This document shows positions 6,865 through 14,290 of a DNA stretch of 17,541 bases, piece by piece. The notes under the pieces were generated by a model that saw only the letters and a program-made list of their open reading frames with translations, made no database searches and was not told the origin of the DNA. Source of the stretch: Halobacteriales archaeon QS_5_70_15 (lineage in GTDB: Archaea > Halobacteriota > Halobacteria > Halobacteriales > Haloarculaceae); NCBI GenBank assembly GCA_003022005.1, contig PXRQ01000015.1:9426-26966 (forward strand), given 5' to 3'. Each line of letters starts with the position of its first letter. Position 1 is the first letter of the stretch. A program made the translations under genes and the position numbers.

Positions 6865-7851
6865 ATGACAGTCGCGTCGGCCCCGGGGAAGGTGTACCTG
6901 TTCGGGGAGCACGCGGTGGTGTACGGGGAGCCCGCGGTCCCGTGTGCCATCGAGCGGCGGGCACGGGTGACGGCGACGGAGCGGGAGGACGACCGGCTCC
7001 GCGTCGACGCCGACGACCTCTCGCTCGACGGGTTCACGGTGACCTACAGCGGCGGGACCGACGGCCGGCCGGACGTGAACGTGCCGACGCCGCTGCTCGA
7101 GGCGGCGATGGGGTACGTCTCGGGGGCGGTGGAGCAGGCCCGCGACGCGGCCGACGCCCCGGAAGCGGGGTTCGACCTGACCGTCGAGAGCGACATCCCG
7201 CTCGGGGCGGGACTCGGCTCGTCGGCCGCGGTGGTCGTCGCGGCAATCGACGCGGCGACGCGGGAGCTGGGGGTCGACCTCCCCGCCGAGGAGGTCGCCG
7301 ATCGGGCCTACCGGGTCGAGAACGACGTCCAGGAGGGGCAGGCCTCGCGTGCGGACACGTTCTGCTCGGCGACGGGCGGCGCGGTCCGGGTCCAGGGCGA
7401 CGACACCCGGCGGCTCGAGGGCGTGCCGAACCTCCCGTTCGTCGTCGGCTACGACGGCGGCGCGGGCGACACCGGCGAACTCGTCGCGGGCGTCCGCGCG
7501 CTCGGGGACGAGTACGGCTTCGCCGCCGACACGGTCTCCGCCATCGGCGACCTGGTTCGGCAGGGGGAGACGGCCCTTCTGGACGGCGACCGCGCGGAAC
7601 TGGGCCGGCTGATGGACTTCAATCACGGCCTGCTGTCGGCGCTGGGGGTCTCCTCGCGGTCGCTCGACGCGATGGTGTGGGCGGCCCGCGACGCGGACGC
7701 CCACGGCGCGAAGCTCACGGGCGCCGGCGGCGGGGGCTGTATCGTCGCGCTGGACGAGACCGACGGCGCGCGGACGGCCCTGGAGTACACCCCGGGGTGC
7801 GAGCAGGCGTTCCGCGCGGAACTCGACACCGAGGGGGTGCGGGCGGAGTGA
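6865..7851 (+). CDS. mvk: Mevalonate kinase
   Basis: This enzyme phosphorylates mevalonate with ATP, feeding the archaeal mevalonate pathway to isoprenoid ether lipids, carotenoids and quinones. It is a GHMP kinase of 328 residues. The N-terminal ASAPGKVYLFGEHAVVYGEP includes the family Lys and substrate His. The ATP loop is IPLGAGLGSSAAVVVA (111-126). The catalytic Asp is D164 in SRADTFCSATGG, and GAKLTGAGGGGCIVAL (281-296) is the C-terminal GHMP motif. The frame is intact. The start is the ATG at 6865, just after a TATA-like region. The TGA overlaps the GTG of ipk, so the two pathway genes are coupled. Confidence 0.95.
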   Translation: MTVASAPGKVYLFGEHAVVYGEPAVPCAIERRARVTATEREDDRLRVDADDLSLDGFTVTYSGGTDGRPDVNVPTPLLEAAMGYVSGAVEQARDAADAPEAGFDLTVESDIPLGAGLGSSAAVVVAAIDAATRELGVDLPAEEVADRAYRVENDVQEGQASRADTFCSATGGAVRVQGDDTRRLEGVPNLPFVVGYDGGAGDTGELVAGVRALGDEYGFAADTVSAIGDLVRQGETALLDGDRAELGRLMDFNHGLLSALGVSSRSLDAMVWAARDADAHGAKLTGAGGGGCIVALDETDGARTALEYTPGCEQAFRAELDTEGVRAE

Positions 7852-8539
7852 TCGTCCTGAAGCTCGGCGGGTCGGTGATCACGGACAAGTCGAGCCCGGA
7901 GACGGTCGCCGAGGACGCCCTCGGCCGCGCGGCCGACGCCGTCGCGGCCCACGACGGGGCGCTCGTCCTCGTCCACGGCGGGGGGGGCTCGACGAGGGGA
8001 CGCGCGACGCACGGGCCGTGGCCGACGTCCACGGGGCGATGGCCGAACTGAACGCGGCCGTGATCGGGGCGCTGCTCGACCGGGACGTCCCGGCCGTCCC
8101 GGTCCACCCGCTGTCGGCCGCCAGCCGCGACGCCGAGGGCGCCCTCTCGCTCCCGGTCGAGACACCCCGGCGACTGCTCGGGGAGGGGTTCGTCCCTGTC
8201 CTCCACGGCGACGTGGTGGCCCACGAGGGCCGCGGCGTGACCGTCGTCTCCGGCGACGAACTGGTGGTCGGCCTGGCGCGCGGTCTCGGGGCCGACCGGG
8301 TCGGGCTCTGCTCGGACGTCCCCGGGGTGCTCGACGCGGACGGGGCGGTGATCGACCGCGTGGAGGCGCTCGAGGACGTCGCCGACGCCCTCGGCGGGAG
8401 CACGGACACCGACGTCACCGGTGGGATGGCGGCGAAAGTGGGGGAACTGCTCCCCCTCGGTGCCCCGGCGAACGTGTTCGACCTCGACGGCCTGGCGGCG
8501 TTCCTCGGGGGCGGTGACCCGGGGACCCGCGTCGGGTAA
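7848..8539 (+). pseudogene. ipk: Isopentenyl phosphate kinase, internal deletion as read
   Basis: IPK phosphorylates isopentenyl phosphate to IPP in the archaeal mevalonate pathway. It belongs to the amino acid kinase family. Frame one (7848-7988) gives VLKLGGSVITDKSSPETV and LVLVHGGGG; frame two (7988-8539) gives LDEGTRDARAVADVHGAM through GEGFVPVLHGDVV, VVSGDELVVGLA, ADRVGLCSDVPGVLD and TDVTGGMAAKV. The family's GGGSFGHP segment with the catalytic His and about ten following residues is missing at a seven-G run (7980-7987), and the frame shifts. The length is two bases over a multiple of three. As written the enzyme would be dead. Since the pathway is needed for lipids, I infer a sequence error. 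GTG at 7848 overlaps the mvk stop. Confidence 0.87.
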
Positions 8540-8543
8540 GCGG

Positions 8544-8628
8544 GCTCTCGCTCGACGGCGGTGCCGTGGACTCCCGGCTCGGCGTCGGCTCGGGAACGGA
8601 TCCGTTCCCCGGGACGCCTCGCGAGAGC
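8544..8628. repeat. Nested inverted repeats with an 18-bp perfect palindrome
   Basis: 8592-8609 reads GGGAACGGATCCGTTCCC, identical on both strands with no loop. It is flanked by an 8-bp inverted pair, GCTCTCGC (8544-8551) and GCGAGAGC (8621-8628). The element lies just after the ipk stop (8539) and just after the minus-strand stop at 8647, so it separates convergent genes. It may terminate both transcripts or bind a dimeric protein. No T run is seen. Confidence 0.6.
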
Positions 8629-8646
8629 GAAACCGGCCGTCCCGAT

Positions 8647-9450
8647 CTAGAACGGTTCTGCCTGCCCGACGCCGGGGGCTCCGCGGGCGATCGTCTCGGC
8701 CAGTTCGAGCGGTCGGTCGGACCCGACGTAGACGGCCGGACCGTCGTTCCGTTCGATACGGACCCAGCTCCGGCTCCGACCCGCGAAGAACTTCGGTGCC
8801 CGCCAGTCGCCGAGCTCGACGCGGAGCGAGGTCTCGTCCGGGTCGACGTATTCGACGGCGGTGATCGCGTCGAACGGGACGTCCACTCCGGAGGACCGCC
8901 AGTAGGGGCTTCCGTCCCGCTGTACGCCCATCCCCGCATCGGTCACCCTGACGTGAACCCGCTCGTCGAACGCCCGCCGCATCTGTAGTACGAACCCGAC
9001 GGTCAGGAACAGGGTGAAACCGACGGTCAGCAGGACGACGAGGAGGATCCCCACGAACACCCGGGGACGCTCGGACCGGATACCCTCGACGATCGACAGC
9101 GCGATGTCGACGCCGCCGACGGCGGATACGAACATCCCCCCTGCACCGACCGCCACGATAGCCATAGAGCCGAGCGTACCGACGATCATGAGCGGTACGA
9201 GGGCGCGCACGACCGCGATGAGCCGTCTGGCTCCCGCCCTGTCGTCCAGTTCGAGGCTCTCCTCGAAACGGACGTTCCGCCCGCCGTCCGTCGAGGGGTG
9301 CCGGCGCCCCCCGGTCTCTCTCGAGCGTCCGCTCGCGGCGTCCGCGCGTTCGCGTCCGACGATACCCCCTGCCGGGCGTTCTCCGCCCTGAGTGCCGGGC
9401 TTGCTGTCGTCCTCTCCTGACTCCTCGTCCTCTCCTGGCCTGGATACCAC
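8647..9450 (-). CDS. Membrane protein with soluble C-terminal PH-like domain
   Basis: The protein has 267 residues and an unknown function. Residues 1-70 are highly charged and probably disordered, with an imperfect GEDEESGEDD repeat. Two or three membrane helices follow (about 80-100, 101-122, 131-155). The C-terminal 105 residues alternate beta-type segments (VHVRVTDAGMGVQ, DVPFDAITAVEYVD, SLRVELGDW, WVRIERNDGPAVYVGS) and end with a helix (PLELAETIARG), resembling the bacterial PH-like or YcxB-type fold found after membrane helices. The start is the GTG at 9450, because GGAGGTG lies seven bases upstream and a TATA-like box sits at 9502-9508. It is convergent with ipk and divergent from the MFS gene. 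Confidence 0.75.
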   Translation of the reverse strand: MVSRPGEDEESGEDDSKPGTQGGERPAGGIVGRERADAASGRSRETGGRRHPSTDGGRNVRFEESLELDDRAGARRLIAVVRALVPLMIVGTLGSMAIVAVGAGGMFVSAVGGVDIALSIVEGIRSERPRVFVGILLVVLLTVGFTLFLTVGFVLQMRRAFDERVHVRVTDAGMGVQRDGSPYWRSSGVDVPFDAITAVEYVDPDETSLRVELGDWRAPKFFAGRSRSWVRIERNDGPAVYVGSDRPLELAETIARGAPGVGQAEPF

Positions 9451-9501
9451 GGTCGACCACCTCCTGCCCGCCGATAGCGTTCGGGATGCGGAGTTACGGG
9501 C

Positions 9502-9508
9502 AATAAAT
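9502..9508 (-). promoter_or_regulatory. TATA-like box of the membrane protein gene
   Basis: On the minus strand this lies in CATTTATTG, a strong AT island. A start about 25 nt downstream would give a leader of roughly 28 nt carrying the GGAGGTG ribosome binding site in front of GTG 9450. Confidence 0.5.
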
Positions 9509-9715
9509 GGAGGGGTCGGGATCCCGCCGGGCGGCGGGTGCGACCGGCAGGTCGGGCTCCCCACGACGTCCCATCGAACGGCGCGGATACGACCGGGAAC
9601 CCGCGAGCGGAGGCCGACGAACGGCACCGCCATACCGTCGCGGCGATGGTGTTCCGGTAGTTACGTCCGACAGCACCGGGAACGCGCCCGGGCGGGAGAC
9701 CGACTCCGACACCGC

Positions 9716-9720
9716 TTTTT
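9716..9720 (+). promoter_or_regulatory. AT-rich promoter element of the MFS gene
   Basis: A TTTTT run (in CCGCTTTTTCCCC) centred 26 nt upstream of the GTG at 9744 matches the spacing of TATA-like elements in leaderless haloarchaeal genes. The 235 nt from 9509 to 9743 contain no other feature I can support. Confidence 0.4.
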
Positions 9721-9743
9721 CCCCTGCCTGGGAAGTGGCCGGT

Positions 9744-10952
9744 GTGAACGACCGGACGGACCCGTGGCAGGTTCTCGGCGGGTGTTTCCTGCTGTCGGTC
9801 GGCGTCAACGCGTTCGTCATCGCGCCGTCCAGCGTCGCCCCGCCCTTCGCCGAGCGGTTCGGGGTCGCGACGGCTGCCGTGGGCGACGTCGTCAGCGCGG
9901 CCATCCTCGGCGTGATACTCGTCCAGATCCCCGCCGGCTACCTGCTGGACCGCTTCGACAACCGCCGGCTGGTCGTCCCCGCGGTCGGCCTGTACGTCCT
10001 CGTCACCCTCGGCGCGCAGGGCGTCGGATCGTTCGACGCGCTGCTCGGACTCCGGGTACTCGGTGGCGTCCTCGTGGGGTTCGTCTTCACGGCGGGCGCG
10101 AACGTCGTCGCGGAGGTGTTCCCCCCGGAGCGGCGCGGGCTGGCGACCGGGCTCTACCTCGCCAGCCCGCCGACGTCGTTCGCGTTCGCCCACGCGTCGG
10201 GGCCGTTCGTCGCCGAGTCGTACGGCCCGCTCCGGGTCTTTCTCCTCCCGGCCGCCGTCGCCGTCCTCGGGGCGGCCCTGTTCGCCCTCGCCGCGCGCGA
10301 ACCGGTCCGGACCGGATCGACGCCGACCGCCTCGGAGTTCGCCCGGGCGCTCGGGAACCGCTCGGTCCTCGTCGTCGGGCTCTCCGCGTTCGCCGCGTAC
10401 GCGCTCTACCTGTTCCTCAACACCTGGCTCCCGACCTACGGGACGACCGTGCTCTCGTTGCCGCTCCCGGTAGCGGGACTCGTTACCGCGGTCGTCCCGC
10501 TCGTCGGTATCGTCGCCCGGCCGGGCGGCGGCTGGGTCAGCGGCCGGCTCGGCGGCCGCAGGCGACCGGTGCTCGCCGGCGGCCTCCTCCTCGGGCTCGT
10601 GCTCCTCGTGGCGGTGCCGTTCGCCGACGGCACCGCACTGTTCCTCCTGCTCGTCGCGGGTGCGGCGTTCGCCGTCCAGCTCGGGACCGGCGTCTACTAC
10701 GTCCTGACCCGCGAACTCGCCGCGCCCGGTACCGAGGGGACGAGCCTCACCGTCCTCACGGCCGTCTCGTTCACCGGCTCGTTCGCGGCGCCGGTCGTCG
10801 GCGGGTGGCTCGTCGAGGGCTACTCGTGGACCGCCGCGTTCCTCGTCTTCGCGGGTGTCGGGCTGCTCGGCGCGCTCGTCCTCCTCCTCGTCCCCGAACC
10901 CGGCGAGGGGGAGCGACCCGAAGGGATTCCCGGACGCGGAACGGACGCCTGA
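9744..10952 (+). CDS. Major facilitator superfamily transporter
   Basis: This 402-residue protein has about twelve hydrophobic segments and the size of an MFS permease. Helix 1 is LGGCFLLSVGVNAFVIAP. The loop after helix 2 (YLLDRFDNRR) resembles MFS motif A (GxLaDrxGrr), and a second copy occurs in the C-terminal half (GWVSGRLGGRRRP). The helix 4-5 region reads GLRVLGGVLVGFVFTAGAN, then FPPERRGLATGLY, common in MFS sugar, anion or drug transporters. The substrate cannot be assigned. The GTG at 9744 is preferred over an upstream ATG because the upstream residues look non-coding, NDRTDPWQVLGG is a plausible cytoplasmic N terminus, and a TATA-like T run sits at the right distance. Confidence 0.85.
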   Translation: MNDRTDPWQVLGGCFLLSVGVNAFVIAPSSVAPPFAERFGVATAAVGDVVSAAILGVILVQIPAGYLLDRFDNRRLVVPAVGLYVLVTLGAQGVGSFDALLGLRVLGGVLVGFVFTAGANVVAEVFPPERRGLATGLYLASPPTSFAFAHASGPFVAESYGPLRVFLLPAAVAVLGAALFALAAREPVRTGSTPTASEFARALGNRSVLVVGLSAFAAYALYLFLNTWLPTYGTTVLSLPLPVAGLVTAVVPLVGIVARPGGGWVSGRLGGRRRPVLAGGLLLGLVLLVAVPFADGTALFLLLVAGAAFAVQLGTGVYYVLTRELAAPGTEGTSLTVLTAVSFTGSFAAPVVGGWLVEGYSWTAAFLVFAGVGLLGALVLLLVPEPGEGERPEGIPGRGTDA

Positions 10953-10993
10953 TACGGACGCTGGCGATCGCGGGCCGCGGAGCGGATTGACAA

Positions 10994-11000
10994 CGCATAT
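10994..11000 (+). promoter_or_regulatory. TATA-like box of the MBL-fold hydrolase gene
   Basis: CGCATAT lies 27-33 nt upstream of the ATG at 11027, fitting a leaderless or very short-leader transcript. Confidence 0.45.
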
Positions 11001-11026
11001 CACGCCAGGGACCCTGGTTCGGGTGG

Positions 11027-11932
11027 ATGGAGTACGAGCGCCTCGAGTTCGAACAGCCGGTCTACGGGGGGGTGAACGTCATCCGCGTCGGCGACACTGT
11101 CCTCGACACGGGACACGCCGCGCCGGTGTCGCGCGACGCGGTCCGGTCGGAGCTGGACGGTGGGCGGCTGGCCGGCGTCGAGCGGGTCCTCCTCACTCAC
11201 CCGCACATCGACCACGTCGGCGGCTCGGAAACGATCGAGCGACTGGCGGACCTCCCGCACGTGGTCCCCCTGGGGGCGACGCCCGTCGTCCACGGGTTCG
11301 GCGACTACCTCCGGCGGGCCCGCGGGGAGATGTCGCGGCTGCTCGCCGGCTTCGACCTCGTCGACGACCACTGGGACGCCTACTTCCCGCTCGACGAGTA
11401 CCACGAGGAGCGCATCGGCGTCGAGCGGACCCTGGAGGACGGCGACACCGTGACGCTCGGCGGGGAGACGCTGTCGGTCCTCCACACGCCGGGCCACGCC
11501 GAGCACCACGTCGCGCTCTGGCACGAGGGGTCCGGGACGCTCTTCTCCGGCGATCTCGTCTCCGAGAACGACCACTTCCACTACGGCCCGCTCTACGGCG
11601 ACGTTCGGGCCTACCGCGACTCGCTCGAACGGGTCCGCGACCTCGAACCCGACCGGCTGGTACCGATGCACGGCCCGGAGATGCCCGACGCCGGGACCAG
11701 GATCGAGCGGTCGCTCTCGAACGTCGACCGGACGGCCGACCGCCTCCAGACCGCCGCGGTCGACCGGGGGGAGTGCTGGGCCCGCGACCTCGCACGCGAG
11801 GTCCTCGGCGCGAGCGACGCCGCCGAACCCTTCATGACGCTCATCACCTACGAGTACCTCCGCTACCTCGAGCGCGAGGGGCGGCTCCGGTTCGACGTGA
11901 GCGGGGAGGGCATCCGCGTGTTCGCGGACTGA
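11027..11932 (+). CDS. Metallo-beta-lactamase-fold hydrolase with C-terminal winged-helix-like region
   Basis: This 301-residue protein has an intact MBL metal site: LTHPHIDHVGG (H58, H60, D62, H63), H157 in LHTPGHAEHH, D176 in LFSGDLV and H215 in VPMHGPE, enough for a dinuclear zinc centre. The first strand (VNVIRVGDTVLDTGH) is typical of the glyoxalase II/hydroxyacylglutathione hydrolase-like branch. After residue 225 a helical segment (ARDLAREVLG, then TYEYLRYLEREGRLRFD) resembles the C-terminal winged-helix-like cap of LACTB2-type MBL proteins. The substrate is unknown; thioester, lactone or nucleic acid hydrolysis are all possible. The gene appears singly transcribed, with its own TATA-like box, and is followed at once by a large hairpin. 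Confidence 0.85.
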   Translation: MEYERLEFEQPVYGGVNVIRVGDTVLDTGHAAPVSRDAVRSELDGGRLAGVERVLLTHPHIDHVGGSETIERLADLPHVVPLGATPVVHGFGDYLRRARGEMSRLLAGFDLVDDHWDAYFPLDEYHEERIGVERTLEDGDTVTLGGETLSVLHTPGHAEHHVALWHEGSGTLFSGDLVSENDHFHYGPLYGDVRAYRDSLERVRDLEPDRLVPMHGPEMPDAGTRIERSLSNVDRTADRLQTAAVDRGECWARDLAREVLGASDAAEPFMTLITYEYLRYLEREGRLRFDVSGEGIRVFAD

Positions 11933-12011
11933 TACGGATCGTTGTAACGACTTACCGCCGATCACTCGAACGGAGTCCGTGATCGGCGGTAGAAGACTAC
12001 AGTGATCCGTG
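11933..12011 (+). other. 79-nt two-stage hairpin, likely structured RNA or 3' UTR element
   Basis: The sequence is symmetric about 11972. The inner stem TACCGCCGATCAC (11953-11965) pairs perfectly with GTGATCGGCGGTA (11979-11991) around a 13-nt loop. After a 5-by-5 internal loop, 11933-11946 pairs with 11998-12011. Deviations within the stems (11933/12011, 11941/12003, 11942/12002, 11952/11992) are all G-U pairs if the + strand is transcribed and would be mismatches on the other strand. It starts one base after the MBL stop and ends 93 nt before the SDR start. It may be a terminator or stabiliser of the MBL mRNA, or a small RNA. The remaining 12012-12104 shows only the SDR promoter. Confidence 0.65.
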
Positions 12012-12073
12012 CGATTCGGACGGGCGAGGCCCGGGCGACCCGTTCCGGTCCCGCTGGAGCCGGGAGCCCCGGA

Positions 12074-12081
12074 GTGTTTGT
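12074..12081 (+). promoter_or_regulatory. AT-richer promoter element of the SDR gene
   Basis: GTGTTTGT lies 24-31 nt upstream of the ATG at 12105, in a region otherwise almost pure GC. Position and composition are the only evidence. Confidence 0.35.
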
Positions 12082-12104
12082 CCCGCGCCCTCCTGCGGTG
12101 TCGC

Positions 12105-12913
12105 ATGACCGAGAGCTGGCCGGACACGCCCCCCGCGACCGACCTGTTCGCGGCGGACCTGCTCGAGGGGGAGACGGCCCTGATCACCGGCGGCGGGACC
12201 GGCATCGGCCGCGCCGTCGCGCTCGCGTACGCCGACCTCGGGGCGGACGTGGCGGTCGCGTCCCGGGAGATAGACCACTTAGAGCCCGTCGCACCGGAGA
12301 TAGAGGACCGTGGCGGGTCGGCCTGTGCGACCAGCGTGGACGTGCGCGAACCCGACCGCGTGGAGTCGATGGTCGGGACGGTGATCGAGGAACTGGGCGA
12401 GGTGACGGTGCTGGTGAACAACGCGGGGGCGAACTTCGTGACCCCGACCGAGGGGCTGTCGCCGAACGGCCGGCGGTCGGTCGTCGGGACGATCCTCGAC
12501 GGGACGGCCTACTGCTCGATGGCGGTCGGCGAGTACATGATCGGGAACGACGGGGGTCGATCGTCTCGATGGGGGCGACGAACTCCGTCCGGGGCGCGCC
12601 GTACCACGCCCACTCCGGGGCCGGGAAGGCTGGCGTCCACAACCTGATGCAGTCGCTGGCCGCGGAGTGGGCACGACACGGCATCCGGGCGAACACCATC
12701 GCGCCCGGGATCGTCGAGACCGAGGGGATCGTGGACGCGGTCGGCGGCGAACTCCCCGGGACGCTGCTGGAGGGGATCCACGCCGACCGGTCCGGCACAC
12801 CCGCCGACCCCGTCCCGCTCGCGGTCTTCCTCGCGAGCCCGGCGTCGAACTACGTCACCGGCGGGTACTTCACCGTCGACGGCGGGCACCTGCTCCCGGA
12901 CGTCCCGCTCTGA
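12105..12913 (+). pseudogene. SDR-family oxidoreductase (2,4-dienoyl-CoA reductase-like), one-base frameshift
   Basis: This is a Rossmann-fold NAD(P)-dependent oxidoreductase of 269 residues once repaired. Frame one (12105-12554) contains the cofactor motif ALITGGGTGIGRAVALAYA and VLVNNAGANFV. Frame two (12554-12913) contains GSIVSMGATNSV, GAGKAGVHNLMQSLAAEW, GIRANTIAPGIVETEG and the C-terminal YVTGGYFTVDGG. One G appears to be missing in the run at 12552-12556; the total is exactly one base short. At the usual YxxxK site the residue four before the Lys is Ser (SGAGK), as I recall for dienoyl-CoA reductases, so a classical SDR catalytic Tyr is absent there. That points to acyl-CoA chemistry, but the substrate is not proven. 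Confidence 0.82.
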
Positions 12914-13022
12914 CGCTGTCGGCAGTCACGACGCGAACGCCCGATGGCACGAGCCGGCCTCGAACGGCCGGGAACGCCGACGGATCGGATGCCTCGACGG
13001 CCCACGGCCGACGGGAGCCCGG

Positions 13023-13310
13023 TCAGACCGTCGCCACGACCCGGTCGTAGAAGAGCACGAACGGGAGGAGCGCCCCCGCGAGCACGCCCGCGGAGGTCAG
13101 CATCGGGAGGTTGGTGTGGAGGTGGATGCCGAGGGCGAGTGCGAACCCGGCCGCGACGACGAACGGGACCACCAGCACGCTGATCGAGAGCGGGATGCCA
13201 GTCGTCTTCCGGAGGGTCCCCATGATGAGTAGACAGGTCGCCAGCGAGACGCCGGTGGCCCCGAGCATCTCGACTGTCACCCCGACCCCGTACACCGTCA
13301 CCAACCCCAT
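13023..13310 (-). CDS. Small three-helix membrane protein
   Basis: The protein has 95 residues and a function I do not recognise. Three hydrophobic segments span about residues 5-32, 40-61 and 68-87, separated by short loops (LRKTTGIP; HLHTNLP). There are no charged catalytic motifs. The start is the ATG at 13310, because TTCATTACG on the minus strand (13339-13331) sits 21-29 nt upstream, fitting a leaderless transcript; the frame upstream of this ATG looks non-coding. The gene is divergent from dacZ across a 162-nt shared promoter region and convergent with the SDR gene (109-nt gap, nothing seen). Proximity to dacZ-mscS is suggestive but does not prove a role. Confidence 0.72.
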   Translation of the reverse strand: MGLVTVYGVGVTVEMLGATGVSLATCLLIMGTLRKTTGIPLSISVLVVPFVVAAGFALALGIHLHTNLPMLTSAGVLAGALLPFVLFYDRVVATV

Positions 13311-13330
13311 GGATCGGGTTGGAAACCGGT

Positions 13331-13339
13331 CGTAATGAA
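13331..13339 (-). promoter_or_regulatory. TATA-like box of the small membrane protein gene
   Basis: It reads TTCATTACG on the minus strand and lies 21-29 nt from the ATG at 13310, consistent with leaderless transcription. Confidence 0.45.
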
Positions 13340-13442
13340 CCTTGTTTCCGTTTCTGGAGTGTGAATGATACTCGAAGTCGGAGTGGAAGGAACACCTCAG
13401 CACGCCCGAAACGGGCGGAGCCGACGGGACGGCCCACAAGCC

Positions 13443-13447
13443 TTTTT
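13443..13447 (+). promoter_or_regulatory. AT-rich promoter element of dacZ
   Basis: A TTTTT run (in AAGCCTTTTTCCGG) lies 26-30 nt upstream of the ATG at 13473. A 5-bp inverted repeat GCCCG-AAA-CGGGC (13404-13416) sits about 27 nt further upstream and might be an operator, but its short length makes chance likely. Confidence 0.45.
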
Positions 13448-13472
13448 CCGGTCCGGGGGGTCGGTTCGGACG

Positions 13473-14289
13473 ATGACCGACCTCCCCGACCTGCTCGGCG
13501 CCGTCGTCGAGGGCGTCGACGCCGTCCTCCTCTTCTCGCCGAGCGGGTCGTTCTACGAGCGGTTCGTCGGCCTCGACCTCCCGGTCGTGGTCGTGGGCGC
13601 CGGCGCCGGAGGCAGACGTCGACGCCGAGCGGTTCGTCGAACTCCCGCTGGAGTTCGAGGAGCTCTCGGAACGCCTCCGGTTCGGCATCGAGGGGGCCGT
13701 CCAGCAGGACTACCTCGACCCCGACGCCGTCGTCGCGTGCGCCGCGAAGGTGTTCGGCGACGATGTCGACTCGGTCACCCGGGTCCGGGCCGACGGGTTC
13801 GAGCGCTCGGGCGTCTACGACCTGTTCGTCAACAGCCGGGCCGAGCCGTCCGTGATCCGCGACGTACTGGAAGTGACGATCGAGCTCGGCAAGAAGGGCC
13901 AGAAGGGCAAGCAGGTCGGCGCGCTGTTCGTCGTCGGCGACGCCGGGAAGGTGATGAACAACTCCCGGCCGCTCTCGTACAACCCCTTCGAGAAGTCACA
14001 CGTCCACGTGGGCGATCCCATCGTGAACGTGATGCTGAAGGAGTTCTCCCGGCTCGACGGGGCGTTCGTCATCAGCGACTCGGGGAAGATCGTCTCGGCG
14101 TACCGCTACATCGAGCCCTCCGCCGAGGGGGTGGACATCCCGAAGGGGCTCGGCGCGAGGCACATGGCGGCCGGCGCCATCACCCGGGACACGAACACCG
14201 TCGCCATCGTCCTCTCCGAGTCCGACGGGCTCGTCAGGGCGTTCCAGGGCGGCGAACTGCTGCTCGAACTCGACCCCGAGGACTACTGA
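13473..14289 (+). pseudogene. dacZ: Archaeal diadenylate cyclase DacZ, net +1 frameshift as read
   Basis: DacZ makes cyclic di-AMP from two ATP. Frame one (13473 to about 13600) encodes DLPDLLGAVVEGVDAVLLF and the strand LPVVVVGAG. Frame two (from about 13606) encodes EADVDAERFVELPLEFEEL through the C-terminal diadenylate cyclase domain. There LDGAFVISDSG carries the DGA motif, and GARHMAAGAITRDT corresponds to the RHR motif (here Arg-His-Met), followed by NTVAIVLSESDG. The N-terminal half would be the pyruvate-kinase-like domain of archaeal DacZ. The length is one base over a multiple of three; the break lies in the repeat GGCGCCGGCGCC (near 13597-13608). Because c-di-AMP synthesis is reported as essential in Haloferax volcanii, an error is likely. 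mscS starts one base after the stop. Confidence 0.87.
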
Positions 14290-14290
14290 G

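Noticed and set aside
7715..9460. Long Arg-rich minus-strand frame opposite ipk and beyond
   Set aside because: It overlaps ipk antisense and lies in a different frame from the supported membrane protein; composition is that of a GC shadow.
9186..11003. 605-codon open frame on the minus strand opposite the MFS gene
   Set aside because: Its product is Arg/Glu/Asp/Gly low-complexity, as expected for the antisense of a high-GC gene, while the + strand gives a coherent multi-helix transporter.
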